Shown here one piece after another: positions 36,917 to 46,065 of a stretch of DNA of 64,000 bases. The notes beneath the pieces were generated by a model, which was given only the letters and a program-made list of their open reading frames with translations, did no database searches and was not told the DNA's origin. Each line of letters begins with the position of its first letter. Within the stretch, counting starts at the first letter, position 1. The position numbers and the translations under genes were made by a program. The stretch covers positions 248,001-312,000 of the forward strand of contig NZ_JAKZFR010000002.1 of the NCBI RefSeq assembly GCF_022808935.1. The letters run 5' to 3'. The stretch comes from Geothrix sp. SG200. Its GTDB lineage: Bacteria; Acidobacteriota; Holophagae; Holophagales; Holophagaceae.

Positions 36917-37651
36917 TCAACCCTTTCCCGTCAATCGGCCCCAGAGGTCCTTCAGTTGATCCACAAGGCCCGGTTGGCCAACCGGGGGTTGGACCTTCCC
37001 CTTCTGGCCCACGGCTCCAGGAGCCCCCTTCCCGCCCCTCGGGGTGGTCTGCCGCAGTTTCGGATGGTTTGGGGCGATCTCGCGGGCGGTCTGGAGGTGG
37101 CGCTGCGCACGGGCCACCATCCCCAGCGTCTGGAAGTGGGTGGCCAGACGGAGGTGGCTGTCCACATCCCGCGGGGCCAACAGGACCGCAGCCTCCAGCG
37201 CCTTCACCACGGTGCGGAGGTCGCCGCCGCTCTGCTCCAGGATGGTGGCCAGCAACGCGTGGTACTGCGGCTTCTTGGCATCCATCCGGATCGCGTACTG
37301 GATGAGGGCCTGCGCCTGATCGACCCGGCCAGCATCAAAAGCCTCCTTTGCCAGCGTCGCCCAATCCTCGGCGGTCCGCTCCGGTGCCGCCTCGGCATCC
37401 TTTTCCTTCCCGGATGGCGTGGAGGCCGCCACCGGAGTCCTGGGCAGCTGCTGCATCGCGGCGAGGCGTTTCCCTGGATCCTTCAGGATGCTGAAGGCCT
37501 CCGCCAGATCCCGGAACCTCGCTTCGGCCTCCACCTTGGCGGCGCCGGTGTACCGGTCAGGGTGCCACTGCTTGGCCAGCCGGTGGTACGCGGCTTTGAT
37601 GTCCTCGGGAGAGGCCTCGGGAGGGATTTCCAGCACATCGAAAGGATTCAT
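36917..37651 (-). CDS. J-domain protein with TPR-like region
   Basis: A 244-residue cytoplasmic protein. Residues 1-65 form a J domain with the HPD motif in QWHPDRYTG, so it can stimulate a DnaK-type Hsp70. After a charged linker, residues about 90-185 contain helical tetratricopeptide-like repeats (AKEAFDAGRVDQAQALIQYAI; LEAAVLLAPRDVDSHLRLAT). The tail is Gly/Lys-rich. It is co-transcribed with a PP2C gene and lies upstream of pilM. Confidence 0.87.
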   Translation of the reverse strand: MNPFDVLEIPPEASPEDIKAAYHRLAKQWHPDRYTGAAKVEAEARFRDLAEAFSILKDPGKRLAAMQQLPRTPVAASTPSGKEKDAEAAPERTAEDWATLAKEAFDAGRVDQAQALIQYAIRMDAKKPQYHALLATILEQSGGDLRTVVKALEAAVLLAPRDVDSHLRLATHFQTLGMVARAQRHLQTAREIAPNHPKLRQTTPRGGKGAPGAVGQKGKVQPPVGQPGLVDQLKDLWGRLTGKG

Positions 37652-37863
37652 GGGGGTCCACAGGGCACCCTGCGCCAGCGCATCGCATGGGGATGGAAGA
37701 ACAGGGCTTGAGCAGAGGATGGTAGCCTATTTCCATCCCGCGTGCAGGCTTTTGGACCACGAAACATGGCGGAATCTCACCAGAATGCGGTGGTGGCCAG
37801 GCCCGTCCAGACTGGAAGAAGCTCCAGCGTGATGGCACAGTAGAAGGTTCCACGGGAGCGCGC

Positions 37864-39324
37864 ATGGCGTCGGGCAAGGCAATGGATTGGCGCGAAGGCC
37901 TGGATGCCGGCGACCTGTCCTCCGAAAGCCTGGTGCTTGCCGCCTTCGATCGCATCCGGGACCTGGACGGCACCCTCCACGCCGTCCTGGCCGTCGACGA
38001 GCCGCGCAGCATCGCATTGGCCCGGGAGGCCGACCGACGGATTCGATCCGGGGAGCGGACCCCGGTTCTGGGGCTTCCGATCATCCTCAAGGACAACCTC
38101 CACTGGTCCGGGCTCCCCATGACCTGCGGCTCCAGGGTGCTCGAAGGCTACGTGGCCCCCTACGACGCCACCGTGGTTCGCCGGTTGATCCAGGCGGGGG
38201 CGGTTCCCATCGCCAAGGCCAATCTGGACGAGTTCGCCATGGGCTCCAGCGGCGAATACAGCGCCTTCGCCTCCGCCCGGAACCCCTGGGACACCTCCCG
38301 GGTGCCCGGCGGCAGCAGCAGCGGCTCCGTCGTGGCCGTGGCCGCCGGATACGCGCCCCTGGCTCTGGGCAGCGACACGGGGGGGTCGGTGCGCCTGCCC
38401 GCCAGCTTCTGCAACGCGACGGCCCTGCGGCCCACCTATGGCGTCCTCAGCCGCTACGGACTCACGGCCATGGCCTCCAGTCTGGATCAGGTGGGACCCA
38501 TCGCCACCACCGCCGCGGACCTGGCTTTGGCCTTCAGCGTCATGGCCGGCGTCGATCCCCTGGACAGCACGTCGATGGACCTGCCGGGTGTGGAGCGCCT
38601 GGCCAACCTCCGTCCGCTGGACCTGAAAGGCCTCCGCATCGGCCTTCCGAGGGAGTACTTCGCGGGTGGCTTGGAACCAGGCGTCCGGACCCTCCTCGAC
38701 GCCGCCCTCCAAGTCTTCGAAAGCCAGGGCGCAAAGCTGGTGGAGGTGGACCTCCCCCATACCCGCTACGCCATCGATACCTACTACCTGCTCTGCACCA
38801 GCGAAGTCTCCAGCAACCTCAGCCGGTTCGATGGCGTGCGATACGGCCTCCGGGAACCCTCAGCCGAGGGCGGCCTGCCGGAGATGATCGCCCGAACCCG
38901 GGACACGGGCCTGGGAGATGAAGTCAAGCGCCGGATCCTCCTGGGGACCTTCTGCCTATCGAAGGGTTACTATGACGCCTTCTACATGAAGGCCCTCAAG
39001 GCGAGGGCCCTCATCGCCGCCGATTTCCATGCCGCCTTCGTCGAGGCCGATATCCTGGCCTCCCCCGTCAGCCCGGGCACCGCGTTCCCCTTCGGCGACA
39101 AGACGGACGACCCCATGTCCATGTATCTGGCCGATGTCTTCACGGTACCCACCGCCCTGGCGGGACTTCCCTGCCTGTCCATGCCGGCGGGCTTCTCCGG
39201 CGGCCTTCCGGCCGGCATCCAACTCATCGGGCCGGCCCTTTCGGATGTCCGCCTGCTGGAGGCGGCCCACGCCTTCCAGTCCCTGACCCGCCACCACCTC
39301 GAAACCCCGACCCTGTCCGCATAG
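37864..39324 (+). CDS. gatA: Asp/Glu-tRNA amidotransferase subunit A
   Basis: The amidase subunit that releases ammonia from glutamine for conversion of mischarged Asp- or Glu-tRNA. The 486-residue amidase-signature protein has the Ser-cisSer-Lys triad at K76 (ILKDN), S151 (PGGSSSGS) and S175 (GSDTGGSVRLPAS), with the spacing of characterised GatA. gatB and gatC are not adjacent. ATG at 37864 follows GGGAGCGC. Downstream it is joined by a 2-oxoacid dehydrogenase E2 gene with a 9-bp gap. Confidence 0.9.
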   Translation: MASGKAMDWREGLDAGDLSSESLVLAAFDRIRDLDGTLHAVLAVDEPRSIALAREADRRIRSGERTPVLGLPIILKDNLHWSGLPMTCGSRVLEGYVAPYDATVVRRLIQAGAVPIAKANLDEFAMGSSGEYSAFASARNPWDTSRVPGGSSSGSVVAVAAGYAPLALGSDTGGSVRLPASFCNATALRPTYGVLSRYGLTAMASSLDQVGPIATTAADLALAFSVMAGVDPLDSTSMDLPGVERLANLRPLDLKGLRIGLPREYFAGGLEPGVRTLLDAALQVFESQGAKLVEVDLPHTRYAIDTYYLLCTSEVSSNLSRFDGVRYGLREPSAEGGLPEMIARTRDTGLGDEVKRRILLGTFCLSKGYYDAFYMKALKARALIAADFHAAFVEADILASPVSPGTAFPFGDKTDDPMSMYLADVFTVPTALAGLPCLSMPAGFSGGLPAGIQLIGPALSDVRLLEAAHAFQSLTRHHLETPTLSA

Positions 39325-39333
39325 GAGCGAACC

Positions 39334-40686
39334 ATGGCCTTTGATGTCGTCATGCCCCAGATGGGCGAGAGCATTGCGGAAGCCACCGTGCTGAAGTGGC
39401 ACAAGAAGGCCGGCGATGTGATTGCCAAGGACGAGACCCTCTACGAGATCAGCACCGACAAGGTGGACGCGGAGATTCCCGCCCCCGCCGCCGGCACACT
39501 GCTGGAGATCCTCGTAGAAGTCAACGCCACCGTTCCGGTCGGCACCGTGGTGGCCCGCATCGGCGATGCCTCGGAGAAGCCCTCGGGCGCAGCCGCGCCC
39601 GTCGCGGGCGCGCCCGCCGCGGCCGCGCCCGCCGCGGCTCAAGCCCCTGTCGCCGCGCCCCCCGCCCCGCTGGCCGAGGAGGATGACAACAGCCTGGAAG
39701 GCCGCCTTCGCACCAAGAGCAGCCCCCTCGTGCGCGAGATGGCCAAGCAGCACGGCGTCGACCTCGCCAGGGTCTCAGGAAGCGGCCAGGCCGGCCGCGT
39801 CACCAAGGAGGACCTTGAAGCCTACCTGGCCAAGGGCCCTGCCACCACCCCCTCCACCCCGGCCCCCTCCATCGCCCCGGCCCTGCCCGCCGTGCATGAT
39901 CCCTCTGCGCCGACCATGGGCCTGGCGCCCAGCATGTCCATCGCCCCTGCCCCCGCCATGCCCGCCTTCGCCCCGGGCGAGCGCGTGAAGGTGGAGCCCA
40001 TGAGCCGCATGCGGAAGATCATCGCCGACAACATGGTGGCCAGCCGCCGCACCTCGGCCCACGTCTACACGGTCTTCGAGATCGACATGACCCACGTGGC
40101 CCAGCTGCGCAACAAGCACAAGAAGGCCTTCGAGGCCCAGTTCGGCACGAAGCTGAGCTTCATGCCCTTCGTGATGATGGCGGCCTGCAAGGCGCTCCGC
40201 GCCTATCCCATCGTCAACGCCTCCGTGGACGGCGACAACATCGTCTACAAGCAGGACATCAACCTCGGCATCGCCGTGAGCCTCGACTGGGGCCTCATCG
40301 TGCCCGTGGTGAAGAACGCCGACATGATGAACCTCGGCGGCCTGGCCCGCAGCCTCAACGACCTGGCGGAGCGCGCCCGCGGCAAGCAGCTCAAGCCGGA
40401 CGAGATCAGCGGCGGCACCTTCACCATCACCAACCCCGGGGTCTACGGCGACACCTTCGGCCTGCCCGTCATCAACCAGCCCCAAGTGGCCATCCAGGGC
40501 GTGGGCGCCATCGTGAAGCGCCCCGTGGTCATCACAGGCCCCGACGGCACCGACTTCATCGCCATCCGCCAGGTGATGTTCAGCAGCCTCGGCTTCGACC
40601 ATCGGATCATCGATGGCGCCATGGGCGACCTCTTCATGGCGTTTGTAAAGAAGGAGCTGGAGAACTCCACCTTCGGGTTGGAGTAG
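39334..40686 (+). CDS. 2-oxoacid dehydrogenase E2 acyltransferase
   Basis: The dihydrolipoyl acyltransferase core of a 2-oxoglutarate- or branched-chain-type dehydrogenase complex, 450 residues. The lipoyl domain carries K43 in STDKVDA, then an Ala/Pro-rich linker, an E3-binding domain (SSPLVREMAKQHGVDLARVS) and the catalytic domain ending with FDHRIIDGA (H423, D427). The exact substrate cannot be decided; E1 and E3 genes are not here. A bidirectional terminator follows. Confidence 0.92.
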   Translation: MAFDVVMPQMGESIAEATVLKWHKKAGDVIAKDETLYEISTDKVDAEIPAPAAGTLLEILVEVNATVPVGTVVARIGDASEKPSGAAAPVAGAPAAAAPAAAQAPVAAPPAPLAEEDDNSLEGRLRTKSSPLVREMAKQHGVDLARVSGSGQAGRVTKEDLEAYLAKGPATTPSTPAPSIAPALPAVHDPSAPTMGLAPSMSIAPAPAMPAFAPGERVKVEPMSRMRKIIADNMVASRRTSAHVYTVFEIDMTHVAQLRNKHKKAFEAQFGTKLSFMPFVMMAACKALRAYPIVNASVDGDNIVYKQDINLGIAVSLDWGLIVPVVKNADMMNLGGLARSLNDLAERARGKQLKPDEISGGTFTITNPGVYGDTFGLPVINQPQVAIQGVGAIVKRPVVITGPDGTDFIAIRQVMFSSLGFDHRIIDGAMGDLFMAFVKKELENSTFGLE

Positions 40687-40706
40687 ATCCTTCCTCGAGC
40701 CATGTG

Positions 40707-40732
40707 AAAAAGCGGCCGAATGGCCGCTTTTT
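40707..40732. terminator. Bidirectional terminator between E2 and dnaB
   Basis: An 11-bp perfect stem (40707-40717 with 40722-40732, loop GAAT) with five A and five T at the ends lies between two convergent genes. Confidence 0.92.
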
Positions 40733-40764
40733 CGTAAGGTGAAGAGATGGAAGGAACCGCTTCC

Positions 40765-42138
40765 TTACGCGTAGGAGGAGGTCTCCCGGACCATCTCGCG
40801 GTACATCGCATACTCGCCCTGGAAGTGCAGCTGGATGATGGCGGTGGGGCCATTGCGGTGCTTGGCCACGATGAGCTCGGCGGAGTTGTCGGGTTCCTCG
40901 TTGGCAGAGGGCATCAGCTTGCGGTGGATGAAGGCCACCATGTCCGCGTCCTGCTCGATGGCACCCGAATCGCGGAGATCGCTGAGCTGGGGCCGGCCGC
41001 CCTGACGGTGCTCCACCTCGCGGTTGAGCTGGGAGAGCACCACCACGGGAATCCCAAAGTCCTTGGCCATGAGCTTGAGGCCGCGGCTGATCTCGCCAAT
41101 GCGGACGGCCTCGTTCTGCTTAGCGCCCCGGCTGTTCTCCGGGCTGCTGAGCAGCTGGAGGTAGTCGATGATGACGAACTCCACCCGCCGGTTGCTCTGG
41201 CTGCCCTGCTTCACGATCATGTTCTGGATCTGGGGGACGGTGATGGAGGCTTGGTCGCAGATGAACAGCGGCATCTGCACCAATTCGTCCCGAGACCGCA
41301 TCACGTGGTCCAGCCGTCCAGTGGCGCGGCCGGACTGGAGGTCCTTCATGTTGGTCTGGCTCTGGGCGGCGAGCAGGCGCAGGAAGACTTCCTCGTGGCT
41401 CATCTCGAGGCTGAAGAAGGCCCCGCATTGGCCTGGACGGCCATCCCGCTCCTGGGCGGCCCGCAGGATCCAGTTGAGAGCCAGGGCTGTCTTGCCGACA
41501 CCGGGACGGGCAGCGAGGACGATGAGGTTGCCGGGCTGGAAACCCTGGGTGAGCTCGTCGAAACGCTGGAAACCGACCCGCACGCCGGGCGACAAACGTC
41601 CCTCCAGGCGATCGTGGAGGCGCTCCATGGCATCGTCCGCCACCGATTGGATGGTGAGCAGACCCTTGGCCTTGGCATCTCCCTGAGCCAGGTGGAAGAG
41701 GCTCTGGGCGGTCTGGTCCACCAGCACTTCCGGGGGTTCGTCTTCTTCCGCGGCCTGGCGCACCAGCTGGGCCCCCAGGTGGACGAGGCGACGCAGCTTG
41801 GCCTTGCGCCGGATGAGGTCCGCCAGCACCTGAGGGCGCTCCACATCCTCACCGGCCAGCAGTTCCACCAGGCCCGGATAGCCGCCCACCTTGTTCAGGC
41901 TGTCGTCCTGGTCCAGGGCATCCTTCAGGGTGAGGGAGTTGACCTCCACCTGGGCTTCGATGAGGGTGCGCAGGGCCCGGAACACAGCCCGGTGGGCCGG
42001 GTGGACGAAGTCCTCCTCGGCCAAGGCGAAGACGGCTTCGCTGGCCACGAACCCCGCGCCCGGGGCGCAGCAGGTGGCCAGGAAGGACCGTTCCGCATCA
42101 ATATCCTCCGGAAGGCGTTCCGGAAGCCAATCCGCCAT
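40765..42138 (-). CDS. dnaB: Replicative DNA helicase DnaB
   Basis: The hexameric replication-fork helicase, 457 residues. The N-terminal DnaB domain starts PEDIDAERSFLATCC (residues about 10-110) and the RecA-like domain has Walker A ARPGVGKTALALN, Walker B VEFVIIDYLQLL, VVLSQLNREVEHR and the arginine-finger region. The ATG at 42138 has AGGGG upstream; a GTG immediately before it is possible. No ribosomal or replication genes are adjacent. Confidence 0.96.
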   Translation of the reverse strand: MADWLPERLPEDIDAERSFLATCCAPGAGFVASEAVFALAEEDFVHPAHRAVFRALRTLIEAQVEVNSLTLKDALDQDDSLNKVGGYPGLVELLAGEDVERPQVLADLIRRKAKLRRLVHLGAQLVRQAAEEDEPPEVLVDQTAQSLFHLAQGDAKAKGLLTIQSVADDAMERLHDRLEGRLSPGVRVGFQRFDELTQGFQPGNLIVLAARPGVGKTALALNWILRAAQERDGRPGQCGAFFSLEMSHEEVFLRLLAAQSQTNMKDLQSGRATGRLDHVMRSRDELVQMPLFICDQASITVPQIQNMIVKQGSQSNRRVEFVIIDYLQLLSSPENSRGAKQNEAVRIGEISRGLKLMAKDFGIPVVVLSQLNREVEHRQGGRPQLSDLRDSGAIEQDADMVAFIHRKLMPSANEEPDNSAELIVAKHRNGPTAIIQLHFQGEYAMYREMVRETSSYA

Positions 42139-42155
42139 CACATCACCCCTGCCGA

Positions 42156-45100
42156 CTAGAGTCCCGGAGGAGTGTACCCCCCGCCGTCCACATCCACAAA
42201 GATCGGGTTGGTGACGGCGATGGGATAGATGCCCTTCATGATCTTGTTCCAGGGTGTTCCGGCCTGATAGGCCCCAGTGGTGGCCAGGGGCACACCCGCT
42301 TCGACCACCACCCAGGCATCCTTGCCCGTGGGCATGACCACGCCATCCAGGGTCGCCGTGCGGAGGCGGAAGTCCGTGGGAGAGGCGGTGAAGCTGCTCA
42401 TGGGCACCACCTGGGCCACCCCGTTCACGACCACGCGCACCTCATCGACCGGCACCCAGTCCGCCGCGTAGAGCGAGATGGTGATGGATACGGTGGGGGC
42501 GGGCCCGGCCACCAGCCCCCCGGAACCCACACCATTGACGGCCACGTCGAGCAAGGGGCCGGTGGAGGCCACGGCTGCGCCGCTGCGAAGGGCGGCCAGC
42601 AGGGGATCAAGGGTGTCCTGGGTCAAGGTTTCGGAACCGAGCTTCAGGTAGGTGCGGGCCAGGCCGACCGGCGTGTCATAGCTGAACTTCGAGGCGGAGA
42701 GCCCCAGCGCCTTGGTGAAGGCCGTCGGGGTCTGCTGGTTGAGCAGGGAGAACCAGTCGCTCCGGACGGCCTTGAACTCGGCGAACCAGGCGGTGGGATC
42801 CGCAGGATCGCACCCTTCGGCCCGGATCAGCTCCAGGGCATCGAAGTCCCCCTGGTGCGCGCCGAGGGACACGGGGCCGGTCTGGGTCCACCAGGCGTTC
42901 GCTCCCGATCCGAGGGGAACGGCGGGGTCGAACCCGCGGACAGTGAACAGGCCTTGCGGCCCCCGGGGCCGGTGGACGATGTTATAGCGCCCCTCCGCCT
43001 GGGTGATGAAGTCCGCCAGGGTCCAGCCCTTGGAGGGCCTGGCTCCGCCGTTGCGATCTCCGTTGGGAGCGGGCGTGAAGAGGGCCGTCACGAATCCGTC
43101 CGCCAGCGTGGAGCTGCGGGCACCGACCACCAGCGGATCGATGCCGATGGGGACGCGCTGGGCATCCGTGACCGCCGCGTTCTCGATCTCCGTCCGGAAC
43201 TCGGTCCTGAGGGCCGTCGGATCCGTCAGGTGATCCTCTTCCGTGCGGGCCACCGCATCCACCCCCTCCGCGAGGGCGGAGCTGAGCATCTCGCCCGGAT
43301 TCAAGCCACCGGTGGTCGCCTGGGTGGGGCTCGGGACATCGAAGGCCTTCCAGCCAATCGGCAGGGTCGGAGGGAGGGTCACGAAGGTATGGCTTAAATC
43401 CGTCTGGCCGTCAAAGGACTTCACGGGCAGCGCTTCCAGGTGGGACAGCGGACCGCGGGTGCCGTAGGCCAGGTAGTCTCCCGGAGGGAGGAAGACCGAA
43501 GTCCCTCCACCGGAATACCGGAAGGAGGTTCCGAAAACCTGATTTCCTGCGGTGTACTGGTAGTCCGCCACGCTCGCGCTTGAGATCACCTTGGCCTTGT
43601 AGACCCGATCGTAATATCCGGCCAGGCGGCGTGAGCGCTTCATGGAGGGATCGGCCGCTCCTCCCTGGCCGGCCAGGGTGATGCGGAGGGGATTCAGGCC
43701 ATCCATCTCCAGGGTTCCGGCCTGCCGGGCCACGAAGGTGTGCCGCTGCTGCTTGCTGCGGACCACGTTTCCTGACGTGTCCGTGACCTCGGCCCGCTCG
43801 GGACTCAGGTTCTCCGCCAACGTCCAGATCTGGCTTTTGGAAGGTGTGATGGGGGTGGGCAGGTAGGGCCGGTCGGCGTTGGATGTATTGGTGCCGAGAT
43901 ACAGCGTGTTGCTCTGGAAAGCGTTTCGCGCGGTCACCCGGTACGGCTGGCTGAGGCCCGTGCCGCTGGCATCCGCGACGGCCGGGAGGAATACGCCGAT
44001 GGGTCCGCTGGAGGAAGGGATGTCGCTGGGCTCGCGCCACTCCACGCGTTCGGTGACCCAATGGGAGGGATCGGCGTCGGTGGAGGGGTCCGCGCTAGAC
44101 CCGGTGTAGCGATCGAACCGGAACTCGGTCTGGAGCGGACCCGTGCGGGCGGCCGTACCGAACGAGTCGAACGTGAGGATGCCGTATTCGCCGCTGTGGA
44201 ACCCCAGCCGGGCCTGGACCATCTCATTGAAGACCGCGGTCGCCTGGGCTGGCTGGGTGCCTGAGATGCTGGCATTCCCGACCTCTCCGCCCAGGACGTA
44301 CAACCGGCGCCGGTAGGTCATGGGTTGTCCTGCCGGCAGGCTGGTCGCAGCGGGGCTCCCCACGACCAGTCGGCCCGGGAAGCGGGGACGGAGCTCGGTG
44401 AGCGCGGGTTGAGGATCCGAGGCCACCAGCACCTGATCCACGTCCAGCGGCAGAATGCCGAGGGTGGAGTGGGCATCCAGCGTGTCTCCGGAGGATTCCG
44501 AGCCCATGAGCGCCACCATGGGCGTCACCACGCTCGTCGTCAGAGGTGCCGTGAAGTCCGATCCCGGAATCTCCACCCCCCAGCTGCTGATCGGGGTTCC
44601 CTCGAAGGTCGTCACGGCGGGGACCACGAACCGGAATCCACCGCCATGCTGCGAAAGGAAATCCCCGAGGTTCCGGATGGGGAGGGCCGACGTTCCATCG
44701 TTGGTGATCGTGGTCTCCAGGGTGAAGTAGGTATTGGCCTTGTTCAGGGTGATCCGGTGGGCGACGCTGACTCCCAGCACCCTCCCCTGGGCATCCGTGG
44801 CCACTCCGAGCTTCCCCTTGGGATCCAGGAGGTAGCCCTGCATGTCCAGGTACACCTCGTTCACACCCGTCCCGGGCGAGTAGCGGTCGAAAACCAGCGG
44901 CAGGTCGGGGTCCTGGTTCACCACGGGACCCAGGCGCTCGACCATGTCTGTGGGCAGGGACACGCGCTTGTAGTTCTGGTCGAGGGCGACGTTGCCCACA
45001 TCGAGGATGGCGCCACCGGAGGGCGCGCCAAACTGGCCTTCCCGGTTCCCGAACGCCGCGCCGTCCACGGCGATCTGGACCGCATCGTTGCCGAGGTAGA

Positions 45101-45314
45101 AGTCTCCGGGCCCCGAGGTCGCCTTCAGGCCGTGCAGGCGATCGCCTCCGGAAGCGGGGATCTCCTCCACCGCCACCGTGGGCCGGCCCACGCCCGTGGC
45201 CCGGAAGCAGCCCGTGACGCCCCCGGCCAGGACCAGGGCCAGCGGGGCCAGGGCCAACGGGAAACGCGGGGACAGACGAGGGGAACGGACTGCGGGATCA
45301 AGGCTCATGTTCAT
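42156..45314 (-). CDS. Giant lipoprotein, degenerate CehA/McbA-like metallohydrolase
   Basis: A 1052-residue lipoprotein; the lipobox is VLAGGVTGC near residue 32. The C-terminal third follows the order of CehA/McbA-type PHP hydrolases: a region like the family's helix PEEMxxxAxxEGxDxxxxTEED, a DWFSLLN segment, then ALRSGAAVASTGPLLDVAVNG and the closing AVTNPIFVDVDGGG. The expected histidine motifs (DLHxH, TDHN and SDSH) are missing in the matching places, so metal catalysis is unlikely. The N-terminal two-thirds are beta-rich and unassigned. The start is uncertain (ATG 45314, 45308 or 45344). Confidence 0.65.
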   Translation of the reverse strand: MNMSLDPAVRSPRLSPRFPLALAPLALVLAGGVTGCFRATGVGRPTVAVEEIPASGGDRLHGLKATSGPGDFYLGNDAVQIAVDGAAFGNREGQFGAPSGGAILDVGNVALDQNYKRVSLPTDMVERLGPVVNQDPDLPLVFDRYSPGTGVNEVYLDMQGYLLDPKGKLGVATDAQGRVLGVSVAHRITLNKANTYFTLETTITNDGTSALPIRNLGDFLSQHGGGFRFVVPAVTTFEGTPISSWGVEIPGSDFTAPLTTSVVTPMVALMGSESSGDTLDAHSTLGILPLDVDQVLVASDPQPALTELRPRFPGRLVVGSPAATSLPAGQPMTYRRRLYVLGGEVGNASISGTQPAQATAVFNEMVQARLGFHSGEYGILTFDSFGTAARTGPLQTEFRFDRYTGSSADPSTDADPSHWVTERVEWREPSDIPSSSGPIGVFLPAVADASGTGLSQPYRVTARNAFQSNTLYLGTNTSNADRPYLPTPITPSKSQIWTLAENLSPERAEVTDTSGNVVRSKQQRHTFVARQAGTLEMDGLNPLRITLAGQGGAADPSMKRSRRLAGYYDRVYKAKVISSASVADYQYTAGNQVFGTSFRYSGGGTSVFLPPGDYLAYGTRGPLSHLEALPVKSFDGQTDLSHTFVTLPPTLPIGWKAFDVPSPTQATTGGLNPGEMLSSALAEGVDAVARTEEDHLTDPTALRTEFRTEIENAAVTDAQRVPIGIDPLVVGARSSTLADGFVTALFTPAPNGDRNGGARPSKGWTLADFITQAEGRYNIVHRPRGPQGLFTVRGFDPAVPLGSGANAWWTQTGPVSLGAHQGDFDALELIRAEGCDPADPTAWFAEFKAVRSDWFSLLNQQTPTAFTKALGLSASKFSYDTPVGLARTYLKLGSETLTQDTLDPLLAALRSGAAVASTGPLLDVAVNGVGSGGLVAGPAPTVSITISLYAADWVPVDEVRVVVNGVAQVVPMSSFTASPTDFRLRTATLDGVVMPTGKDAWVVVEAGVPLATTGAYQAGTPWNKIMKGIYPIAVTNPIFVDVDGGGYTPPGL

Positions 45315-45381
45315 CAAGGCGTCTCGTTCAGGCGGGAGGTCCATGGGGCTGGGGCGTACGGAAGGTCTATGCTAACTCACG

Positions 45382-46065
45382 ATGCCGATCTCCGCCTTTC
45401 TTCATCGCTTCAGGCCGCACCGGCGGACCCTGCTTCTGGCCCTGGCGCTTCTCCTCCTGGGAGACTTGCTCTGGACCCTGGGAAGGTTCCCGGCCATGCA
45501 CCACCAGCAAATCTACCGGGCTGAGGAGCTTCCGCCGATGGGCGGCCCGGTGCTCGTGCTGGGCGCCGGCGTCTACGGCGATGGCGAGCCGACCGAGCTC
45601 CTCCAGGGCCGCCTCCGCACGGCCCTGAGCCTCTACCAAAGCGGGAAGGTCCGCTGGTTCCTGGTGTCCGGCGACAATCGCCACCCCTCCTACAACGAAC
45701 CCCAGGCCATGCGACGCTGGCTGGTCAAGCAGGGCGTTCCCCCTACCCGCATCATCAGCGACTATGCCGGCTTCCGCACCTGGGACAGCCTCAAGCGCGC
45801 GCAGACCGTCTTCGGCCAGCAGAGGGTGGTCATCGTCACCTCGGACTTCCACCTGCCCCGGGCCCTCTACCTGGCCGATCACCTCGGACTGCAGGCATGG
45901 GGTGTCCCCGCCTCCACCGAGAGCCGCCCACCCGTGAATCGGATCCGCTACTGGGCCCGTGAGTACGTCGCCAGGCACCTGGCCCTCTGGGATGTCTGGT
46001 TTCCGCCGGATGCGCGGCTGGGCCCCCGGGAGCCGACCCCGGATGACTGGGACCCGGCCTCATGA
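45382..46065 (+). CDS. SanA/YdcF-like DUF218 membrane protein
   Basis: A 227-residue protein with one N-terminal membrane helix (about 16-35) and a DUF218 domain: PVLVLGAGVYGDGEPTELLQGRL, KVRWFLVSGDNRHPSYNE, VVIVTSDFHLPRALYLA. SanA and ElyC homologs act in envelope integrity in E. coli; the catalytic activity is not established. Its stop overlaps the thiolase start (ATGA). Confidence 0.85.
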   Translation: MPISAFLHRFRPHRRTLLLALALLLLGDLLWTLGRFPAMHHQQIYRAEELPPMGGPVLVLGAGVYGDGEPTELLQGRLRTALSLYQSGKVRWFLVSGDNRHPSYNEPQAMRRWLVKQGVPPTRIISDYAGFRTWDSLKRAQTVFGQQRVVIVTSDFHLPRALYLADHLGLQAWGVPASTESRPPVNRIRYWAREYVARHLALWDVWFPPDARLGPREPTPDDWDPAS

